This document shows positions 1-5,340 of a stretch of DNA of 6,856 nt, piece after piece. The position numbers and the translations under genes were made by a program. The DNA comes from Acetobacteraceae bacterium (GTDB taxonomy: Bacteria; Pseudomonadota; Alphaproteobacteria; Acetobacterales; Acetobacteraceae), in NCBI GenBank assembly GCA_947462945.1, contig CANHTE010000068.1:1-6856 (forward strand), written 5' to 3'. Each line of letters starts with the position of its first letter. The first letter of the stretch is position 1. The notes under the pieces are model-generated. The model made no database searches, was not told where the DNA came from, and was given only the letters and a program-made list of their open reading frames with translations.

Positions 1-317
1 CCCTGAACGAAGCGCGGCTGCTGCACGGCGTCACGGAGGCGGGGGGCTTCTGGTCCCCGGAGGAGCCGGCGCCCGTCATCGCCAGGGACCGCCGGGCCGC
101 CGCCGCCCATCTGCGCCGCCCGGCCATGATCCATCCGGATGAGGTGGCGGCCGGCGCCCGGCTGCTGCTGGAACTGGACCCCCAGGCCAATGAGGAGGAG
201 CTGGCTGAGGGCCTGGTCCGCCTGTTTGGCCTGGAGGCTGGCGCCATGTCGGCCTTGGCGGCGCGGATGGCCGTGCTGATCGGTTCCGGGCAGCTGGTGC
301 TCAACATGCGGGCATAG
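1..317 (+). CDS. 3' end of a large gene, resembling the C-terminal tail of DUF4011/DUF3320-family helicases (partial)
   Basis: The frame is open from base 3 to the TAG at 315-317, giving about 105 residues with no start of its own. The first in-frame ATG (126) lies mid-domain and has no convincing ribosome binding site, so I read this as the end of a gene that begins left of the window. The residues run GGFWSP, then a short acidic/proline stretch, then PVIARDRR, then HPDEVAAGARLLLEL and a helical, Ala/Leu-rich end (EEELAEGLVRLFGLEAGAMSAL). From memory, a 'flW ... pvRdR ... I.peEi..A' pattern closes the giant DUF4011/AAA/DUF3320 helicase-nuclease-like proteins; this is pattern recognition, not a search. 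The real protein could be another kind of large ATPase. The coding status is fairly sure and the family is tentative. Confidence 0.6.
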   Translation, partial: LNEARLLHGVTEAGGFWSPEEPAPVIARDRRAAAAHLRRPAMIHPDEVAAGARLLLELDPQANEEELAEGLVRLFGLEAGAMSALAARMAVLIGSGQLVLNMRA

Positions 318-352
318 CGCGCGGCCTGCCAAGAATTCTGGGCGCCGGTTGC

Positions 353-382
353 TTGCAAAATCATGGTGCGGTGCAATATGAC
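353..382 (+). promoter_or_regulatory. possible sigma70-type promoter for ahpC
   Basis: In the 116-bp gap before ahpC, the least GC-rich stretch holds TTGCAA (353-358) and, 18 bases on, TATGAC (377-382); CAATAT (374-379) is an overlapping alternative -10. The -35 box sits in a small inverted repeat TTGC-TT-GCAA (349-358). No OxyR-like ATAG...CTAT pattern is visible, so peroxide control cannot be read here. Position and AT content support it, but the boxes are imperfect. Confidence 0.3.
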
Positions 383-421
383 TGATCGGGACCGAAACGA
401 CCGGCCACCCCATTGTCCCGC

Positions 422-427
422 AGGAGA
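422..427 (+). promoter_or_regulatory. ribosome binding site deciding the ahpC start
   Basis: AGGAGA ends six bases before the ATG at 434. An in-frame TTG at 413 would add seven residues (MSRRRYP) but has no Shine-Dalgarno sequence before it and would put this good site inside the coding region. The 434 start also gives the expected AhpC N-terminus, MLTVGDKFP. Confidence 0.8.
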
Positions 428-433
428 TACCCC

Positions 434-1009
434 ATGCTGACCGTCGGCGACAAATTCCCGAGCTTCGACCTGACCGCCGTCCAGGGCGGCCCCGAGGGCC
501 TCAAGGGCCCCGGCAAGTCCTTCATCCAGGTGACGGATCAGAGCGACGCCGGCAAGTGGAAGGTCGTGTTCTTCTGGCCGAAGGATTTCACCTTTATCTG
601 CCCGACCGAAATCGCCGCCTTCGGCAAGCTCTCGGGCGAATTCGCCGATCGTGACACCGTGATCTACGGCGTCTCGACCGATAGCGAATTCGTGCATCTC
701 AACTGGCGCGTCTACAACAACGACATCAAGGACCTGCCCTTCCCGATGCTGGCCGATGTGAAGCGTGAGCTGAGCACGGCACTGGGTGTCCTCGACAAGG
801 CCGCCGGCGTTCCGCTGCGCGTGACCTTCGTGGTGGACCCCGAGGGCACGATCATGCATGTCTCGGTGAATGGCCTGAATGTCGGCCGCAACCCGCAGGA
901 GACGCTGCGCATCCTCGACGCGCTGCAGACCGATGAGCTGTGCCCCTGCAACTGGACCAAGGGCGAAGAGGCCCTGAAGCCGCAGGAGCTTTTCGACAAG
1001 GCGGCGTAA
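434..1009 (+). CDS. ahpC: alkyl hydroperoxide reductase AhpC (2-Cys peroxiredoxin, AhpD-dependent type)
   Basis: A cytoplasmic peroxiredoxin of 191 aa that reduces H2O2, organic hydroperoxides and probably peroxynitrite. The active site is complete: P49, T53 and the peroxidatic C56 in the motif FTFICPTE, with R129 (PLRVTFVVDP) as the fourth catalytic residue. The C-terminus carries DELCPCNW, with C170 and C172. This matches the three-cysteine pattern of Mycobacterium tuberculosis AhpC (C61, C174, C176), in which the tail cysteines take part in disulfide exchange with AhpD. WPKDFTFICPTEIAAF, WR, LPFPML and DALQTDELC also match that subgroup rather than the ~187-aa enterobacterial AhpC that works with AhpF. 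The start at 434 is set by AGGAGA at 422-427. The ahpD gene follows after 149 bp on the same strand, supporting AhpD as reductant. No oxyR or ahpF is present in the window. Identification is nearly certain; the reducing partner is inferred from the tail and the neighbour. Confidence 0.98.
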   Translation: MLTVGDKFPSFDLTAVQGGPEGLKGPGKSFIQVTDQSDAGKWKVVFFWPKDFTFICPTEIAAFGKLSGEFADRDTVIYGVSTDSEFVHLNWRVYNNDIKDLPFPMLADVKRELSTALGVLDKAAGVPLRVTFVVDPEGTIMHVSVNGLNVGRNPQETLRILDALQTDELCPCNWTKGEEALKPQELFDKAA

Positions 1010-1022
1010 GCTATCTGTTCGC

Positions 1023-1058
1023 CGCGGAGCTAGCCGCCACACCAACCCTGGCTCCGCG
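1023..1058 (+). other. inverted repeat just after ahpC (possible hairpin)
   Basis: CGCGGAGC (1023-1030) pairs perfectly with GCTCCGCG (1051-1058). The stem extends inward by T-G, A-T and G-C pairs to 11 bp, leaving a 14-nt loop. It begins 13 bases after the ahpC stop. It is followed by TCGAAAAGGGGGG rather than a T tract, so it does not look like a classic intrinsic terminator. A role in stabilising the ahpC 3' end or partially attenuating transcription into ahpD is inference. Confidence 0.45.
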
Positions 1059-1090
1059 TCGAAAAGGGGGGCAATCAGCTCCCCTCAGAC

Positions 1091-1114
1091 CCCCCGGTCG
1101 CTGCGCGACGGGGG
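1091..1114 (+). other. GC-rich hairpin in the ahpC-ahpD spacer
   Basis: CCCCC (1091-1095), one bulged G, then GTCGC (to 1101) pair with GCGACGGGGG (1105-1114) around a TGC loop, giving a 10-bp, very GC-rich stem. It is followed by CGGTTCTCTCCCC, pyrimidine-rich but without a real T run. It ends 44 bases before the ahpD start. It may be an attenuator, an mRNA processing site or one copy of a REP-like dispersed repeat. Nothing in the window repeats it, so the last option cannot be tested here. Confidence 0.45.
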
Positions 1115-1158
1115 CGGTTCTCTCCCCAATATGACCCTCTTCTCCTGGAGCCCGCGCC

Positions 1159-1689
1159 ATGTCGCTGGAAGCCCTGCGCAATGCCCTCCCCGAATACGCG
1201 AAGGATCAGAAGCTGAACCTCGGTTCGCTGGCTGCCGAGCCCTGCCTCAGCGTGCAGCAGCGTGCCGGCACCTTCATCGTCTCGGCGCTGGCCAGCCGCA
1301 ACGCGACCGTGACCCGCGCCATCCTGGCCGAATTCGGCCCGCAGCTCAGCGCCGAGGCCCTGACGGCCGCCAAGGGCGCCGCCTCCGTGATGGGGATGAA
1401 CAATGTCTATTACCGCTTCACCCATCTGGTGGGCGGGGACTACCCCTCCATGCCGGCCAAGCTGCGCATGAACATCATGGCGCGCCCCGGCGTGGAAAAG
1501 GCCGATTTCGAGCTGTGGTCACTCGCGGTTTCGGCCATCAATGGTTGCGGCATGTGCATGGAAAGCCATGAGAAGGTGGTGAAGCATGCTGGGCTGACGA
1601 GTGAGCAGGTGCAGGCCGCCATTCGCATCGCCTCGGTCGTGCACGCCACCGCAGTGACGATCGAGGCCGAGGAAGCCCTGGCCGCCTGA
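1159..1689 (+). CDS. ahpD: alkyl hydroperoxide reductase AhpD (CxxC disulfide reductase, CMD family)
   Basis: A 176-aa member of the carboxymuconolactone decarboxylase-like AhpD family, the usual length. AhpD reduces oxidised AhpC and, in M. tuberculosis, is itself recharged by dihydrolipoamide-bearing enzymes (DlaT/Lpd). The catalytic motif is C130-G-M-C133 followed by H137 in [12 protein letters not shown], and E118 lies upstream (FELW). These match E118, C130, C133 and H137 of the mycobacterial enzyme by number as well as by context. The residue between the cysteines differs: M132 replaces the His132 of the mycobacterial proton relay. The ATG at 1159 follows CTGGAG (1145-1150) at a spacing of eight bases. 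The gene is co-oriented with ahpC and probably read from the same transcript, with the hairpin-bearing spacer between. It ends in TGA at 1687-1689, 2 bp from the stop of the convergent glycosyltransferase gene. Identity is near certain. Confidence 0.97.
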   Translation: MSLEALRNALPEYAKDQKLNLGSLAAEPCLSVQQRAGTFIVSALASRNATVTRAILAEFGPQLSAEALTAAKGAASVMGMNNVYYRFTHLVGGDYPSMPAKLRMNIMARPGVEKADFELWSLAVSAINGCGMCMESHEKVVKHAGLTSEQVQAAIRIASVVHATAVTIEAEEALAA

Positions 1690-1697
1690 ATTCAGGC
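1684..1697. other. 14-bp palindrome containing both convergent stop codons
   Basis: GCCTGAATTCAGGC reads the same on both strands. Its TGA on the plus strand ends ahpD, and the TGA on the minus strand ends the 1197-aa glycosyltransferase. With no loop it is a poor hairpin, and no separate terminator fits between the genes, so transcripts from both sides should run into each other's coding sequence unless terminated by Rho or internally. Confidence 0.6.
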
Positions 1698-4600
1698 CAT
1701 CAGCCGCGCGTAGAGTGCGGCATAGGCTTCGGCCATGGCGGCCGTGCCGTAACGGCGCCCCTCGCCTTGCCGCCAGATCTCCACGGCGGCCGTGCGGGCG
1801 GCGTGCCCCTCGGTATCGGCGGCGATGCGGCACAGCGCCTGATACACCGCTTCAGGCGCCGTCTCCTGCAGGAGCCACCCGCCCCCGGTCTCGCGCATGC
1901 GTTCACCCACGGCGCCGAGGTCGAAGCCCAGGACCGGCACTCCGGCGGACCAAAGCTCGGTCAGGGTATGGGAGTAGGTTTCCGGCCAGAGTGAGAATAC
2001 GGCACCCAGATGGGGCTTCACCTCATCAATCAGCCGGATCACCGAATCGCGCTCATAGGGGCCGTGCAGGAAGACTCGCGCGGGTTTCAGCCGGTTGTCG
2101 ATCTCGCCTGCCACATGCATCTCCAGCCTCTCCACCGTGTCCAGCGCGGCCAGGTCGCGCAGCAGCTCGGCCCCTTTGGCGCGGCTGATATTGCCCAGCA
2201 CCAGCAGGCGCAGCTTTTCGGTGCGGCCGGGCGGGGCGGGCGGCGCGCGGTCCAGATGCGGGAAATCCCGGCCGTGGCGAATCACCTCGAAGGGTTTCTC
2301 CACCAGGGCCGGGAAGGCGCGCAGGATGGTGTCCCGCGCGCTGGCCGAGGTGGTGACGAAGGCATCGGCCTGTGCCAGCACCGGGCCGATCATGCTGCGC
2401 CAATGATGCACCCAGCGATCCCGCAGGGGCGGCACGGCCTCCCGCGGCCAGAGTTCGGCGCGGCAATCCCCCTCGCCCGCCGTGCAGATGCCGCCGCAGG
2501 GCTTCATCTGCGCGTCCAGCAGTTTCACCGTGGGGCAGACGCTGTAGAAATCATGGAAGGAGACGATGACGGGGATGCCCAGCGCCCGCGCGCGCTCGAT
2601 CAGGCCCAGGCCATGCCAGGCGAAGTGCCGCACATGCAGCAACTCCACAGCCTCGCCCTGGAGCCAATCGGCCATCACCGCATCATACTCGGCCGAGCGG
2701 TGGCGGAGGATGTCCATGGGCTGCGTCAGCCTATGGCTGGAGAGAACCACCTCGCCTTCGGCCGTAATGCGAGAGAGCGTCATCACCCGCCCGTCGCAAT
2801 GCAGCAGCAGCGTCTCATGCCCGGCTTGCAGCGCGCGCATCAAATCCTGGTTGGTCTGCGGCGTGCCGCCGGTGCGCGTGCTGATGACAAAAAGGCAGCG
2901 CGGCCGGGCCAGGGGTGGCGTCTCTCGGCTCAACTGGGCCAGGCGATGTGTCAGGCAGCGCCAGGCCGGCGCCTCGGCCAGGGCGGCCCGCAGGCGTGGC
3001 AATTCGGCATAGCGGTGGCCCAGCAGTGCCTCGGCCTCCGGCGAAATTGCGGCAGGGCGGCCGGGGCCGACCAGGCAGCCATCCTCGATATGGTGGGTAA
3101 AGCCCAGATAGCGGGCGCGCATGGACCAATCCACCTGCCAGCCATCGCCCTCGGGGAAGCTCTCGGCGTCGAAGGGGCCGACGGCGTTGAGGGCAGTGCG
3201 GCGCAGGTAAAGGCAGGCGCCGCCCATCACCGGAACCTCGGGCCGCAGGCCGCCCGCCCGCTGTGCCAGCAGACGTGCCGCATCCGGCCTTTCCCACAGC
3301 GTGGCGCAGCCCTCGTTCAAAGCGCCGATGCTGGCCGGGCGATCCGCGCTGATGGCGGCAAAGAGCAGCCGTTGCAACCAGCGCGGCCCCGGCCGCGTGG
3401 TGGGTTCCAGCAGGATCACATCATCCATGCCGGCGGCGGCGATGCCCTGATTATAGGCCGCGGCCAGCCCGCCTTCCACCCGCAGCAGCTTGTGCCCCGC
3501 CAGCAGCGCCGGGGGATTGCCGCCGAAATCCAGCAGCAGAACCCGCGCGGCGCAGGCCGTGAGCGCCGCCAGGCATTCCGCCGCCCCGGCATCACCGGGG
3601 CGCAGCGGCACGAGGATGGTGATGCCGGGCCTGTGGTCCCGCAGGGCCGTCGTGGCCCGCAGCGCGGCGCCAGCGTCGCGCAGCCGGTGCGGCAGGCCTG
3701 TCACCCGCAGGGCCGTGCCCAGGCGGCGGCCGGATCGGCGGCCGCGCAGCTCCACCTCATCCCCCTCGGGACGGGTGCCGAGCAGCAGGCTGGTTTCGAA
3801 GCTGCGCCCAGGGGTCGTGGTCGTCAGCGCGGCATAGGGCAGCCCATTCACGAAAAGTTCGACTTCGGCGCCCAGGCCAGGCTGGCCCTTGATGCCGGCC
3901 CAGCCACGAATGCGCGCGGCTGTGGCCTCCTCCAGCGCGCCTTCCTCCTCGCGCGGGGCGATGGTGACGCTTTGGCGATCCAGCAGGGCATCGCCGACGA
4001 GCAGAAGCGCCTCAAAGGCCTCGCCATCCGCCCAGCCCGCCTCGAACAATGCGGCATCGAGGGCGGCGGCACTGAGGGTGAGCAAGGTGCCACCCCCGGG
4101 CTGCGTCTTGGCCTTTGGCGTGACCGCGACCGAGCTTCCGGCCCGGTGCAGCAGGATGCCGGGCATATCATCGCCCGCGAAGATGAGGGCCTGGAGCCCG
4201 CCGCCGGATGCCGCCTTCCAGGCGCCGCTGCGCCTGCCCGGCCCGATCTCCGGGATGGTCAGCAGCACGGGCGCGCCGCCGCCGGCGATCTGCAAGGTGA
4301 GATACAGCGTGTCTCCGGTGGGCCGCCCTGGACCCAGCGCCACATCCCAGGCGAGCGGCGTCAACACCGCTCCCGCCCGCAGCCGCTTGGCCACCATCCG
4401 GTGCAGTTCGAGGCTGACGGGCGACGGGCCATGGGTCACTGCCAGCCAGAGCAGGCTGCGCTTCTCCGTCCCGCCCAGCTCGGCTGCCTCGAAGCGGATT
4501 CCCAAGGGCAGACCCAGCCCTTCAGGCAGCCCTTCCCCTTTCGGCAAGGCGGGGCCTGTGAGGGGCGGCAGCGGCAGGATCAACCTGAGATCCTGCGCGC

Positions 4601-5285
4601 AGCCGGATGGATCAATCCGGATGACGCCGGAGGGCGCATCCTCGATGGTGACCTGGCAGGCCTGGGCATCGCCCGTGCTGCGGAAAACCAGGCTGGCCCC
4701 CCCGGTCAGGGCGCGGACGCGGCGGCGCGTCGCCGCGCCGCTGCCGCCCCCCGCTGCGGTTTCTGCGGTGAGGGTTTCAGCGGGGGCGGGTGCCGCCATC
4801 ACCGGTGCAGGGGGTGGCGGCGCCTGCTGTTCCATGCGCTGGCTGCCGCTCACGCGCACAGCCTGGCTGCGCGGGGCGCATTGCACGGCGAGGTAGAGCA
4901 TGCCCTCTCCTGCCTCCAGATCCCGCAGGCTGACGGTCCAGCTCCAGTCGCGCCCCTGCGCGCCCATCACGGGCAGGCTTTCGAGCTTCTTGATCATGGT
5001 CAGGTCGGCCGGGTCGGGGCCGCGAAGCAGCGCCACCCATTCGACCGGCCGCGCGGGGCTGACCTTTTCCACCTGCAAACCAATGCGAAGATGCAGCGTC
5101 CCGAACGGGTCCAGCCCCGCGTCAGGGCCGATGGGAAGCAGCAGGCGTGTGGCGCCGTTGCAGCCGCGGCAATCGGCCAGGATGGCGCCGTCCTCTTGCC
5201 GGCTGGCGCGGCCAATGCGGGCGTCGGATTGCCTCTTCCAGACCACCAGCCAATCGGCATCCATGATCCGGTCCACGACGGCCAT
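1692..5285 (-). CDS. multidomain glycosyltransferase: duplicated beta-rich N-terminus, GT2-like domain, C-terminal GT4 domain
   Basis: A 1197-aa protein with no signal peptide or membrane segment, so probably cytoplasmic. Layout by residue: beta-rich repeat 1 (about 11-137); Pro/Ala/Gly linker (151-190); repeat 2 (about 197-334), alignable with repeat 1; another beta-rich stretch (350-445); a small domain starting IRGWA (455-530); a GT2-like domain (553-745); a GT4 domain (795-1195). The GT2-like part keeps the fold markers ITILVPLR, AAAYNQGIAAA, GGACLYLRRTALNAVGPFD and VDWSMRARYLGF, but where a DxD is expected it has LLEPTTRP, so it may be inactive or a scaffold. The GT4 part looks complete: FHDFYSVCP (910-918), cysteines C917, C930, C934 and C941, GNISRAKG (1031-1038), and the donor-site EX7E as E1102/E1110 followed by SAGVPVLGFD. 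The start is supported by GGAG six bases before the ATG. Sugar and acceptor are unknown; surface polysaccharide or protein glycosylation is the likely setting. Confidence 0.9.
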   Translation of the reverse strand: MAVVDRIMDADWLVVWKRQSDARIGRASRQEDGAILADCRGCNGATRLLLPIGPDAGLDPFGTLHLRIGLQVEKVSPARPVEWVALLRGPDPADLTMIKKLESLPVMGAQGRDWSWTVSLRDLEAGEGMLYLAVQCAPRSQAVRVSGSQRMEQQAPPPPAPVMAAPAPAETLTAETAAGGGSGAATRRRVRALTGGASLVFRSTGDAQACQVTIEDAPSGVIRIDPSGCAQDLRLILPLPPLTGPALPKGEGLPEGLGLPLGIRFEAAELGGTEKRSLLWLAVTHGPSPVSLELHRMVAKRLRAGAVLTPLAWDVALGPGRPTGDTLYLTLQIAGGGAPVLLTIPEIGPGRRSGAWKAASGGGLQALIFAGDDMPGILLHRAGSSVAVTPKAKTQPGGGTLLTLSAAALDAALFEAGWADGEAFEALLLVGDALLDRQSVTIAPREEEGALEEATAARIRGWAGIKGQPGLGAEVELFVNGLPYAALTTTTPGRSFETSLLLGTRPEGDEVELRGRRSGRRLGTALRVTGLPHRLRDAGAALRATTALRDHRPGITILVPLRPGDAGAAECLAALTACAARVLLLDFGGNPPALLAGHKLLRVEGGLAAAYNQGIAAAGMDDVILLEPTTRPGPRWLQRLLFAAISADRPASIGALNEGCATLWERPDAARLLAQRAGGLRPEVPVMGGACLYLRRTALNAVGPFDAESFPEGDGWQVDWSMRARYLGFTHHIEDGCLVGPGRPAAISPEAEALLGHRYAELPRLRAALAEAPAWRCLTHRLAQLSRETPPLARPRCLFVISTRTGGTPQTNQDLMRALQAGHETLLLHCDGRVMTLSRITAEGEVVLSSHRLTQPMDILRHRSAEYDAVMADWLQGEAVELLHVRHFAWHGLGLIERARALGIPVIVSFHDFYSVCPTVKLLDAQMKPCGGICTAGEGDCRAELWPREAVPPLRDRWVHHWRSMIGPVLAQADAFVTTSASARDTILRAFPALVEKPFEVIRHGRDFPHLDRAPPAPPGRTEKLRLLVLGNISRAKGAELLRDLAALDTVERLEMHVAGEIDNRLKPARVFLHGPYERDSVIRLIDEVKPHLGAVFSLWPETYSHTLTELWSAGVPVLGFDLGAVGERMRETGGGWLLQETAPEAVYQALCRIAADTEGHAARTAAVEIWRQGEGRRYGTAAMAEAYAALYARLMA

Positions 5286-5291
5286 TCAGAA

Positions 5292-5295
5292 CTCC
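5292..5295 (-). promoter_or_regulatory. ribosome binding site of the 1197-aa glycosyltransferase gene
   Basis: On the minus strand GGAG precedes the ATG (5285-5283) by six bases, within CGGAGTTCTGA. It supports this start over the next Met, seven codons in. It lies in the 55-bp gap after the upstream glycosyltransferase gene. Confidence 0.6.
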
Positions 5296-5340
5296 GCTGC
5301 GCCGAGGGGCTATACCGGGCTTGATGATTGCCTCGGCATG

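Noticed and set aside
332..339. Palindrome AGAATTCT upstream of ahpC.
   Set aside because: Eight bases, no second copy near a promoter and no match to a known operator; probably chance.
413..433. TTG at 413 as the ahpC start.
   Set aside because: It has no ribosome binding site, and AGGAGA sits at the right distance from the ATG at 434.
1131..1571. An open frame overlapping ahpD in another plus-strand frame.
   Set aside because: AhpD in the other frame matches its family over its full length; this frame is Arg/Pro/His-rich shadow sequence.
4501..4542. Repetitive Gly/Leu/Pro codons (residues 248-262, PKGEGLPEGLGLPLG).
   Set aside because: A short low-complexity loop inside beta-rich repeat 2, without a regular DNA repeat unit.
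2010..5324. A 1104-codon open frame on the plus strand, antisense to the large glycosyltransferase gene.
   Set aside because: It is in exact codon register with the sense gene, so its stops correspond to sense TTA, CTA and TCA codons. These are rare in this GC-rich codon usage, and the sense gene lacks them from codon 1 to about 1097 (the first is TCA at S1098). The translation has no recognisable domain, whereas the minus strand has clear glycosyltransferase motifs.
5301..5337. Inverted repeat GCCGAGG / CCTCGGC in the gap between the two glycosyltransferase genes.
   Set aside because: Only 7 bp with a 23-nt loop, no extension on either side and no T tract; expected by chance in such GC-rich DNA.
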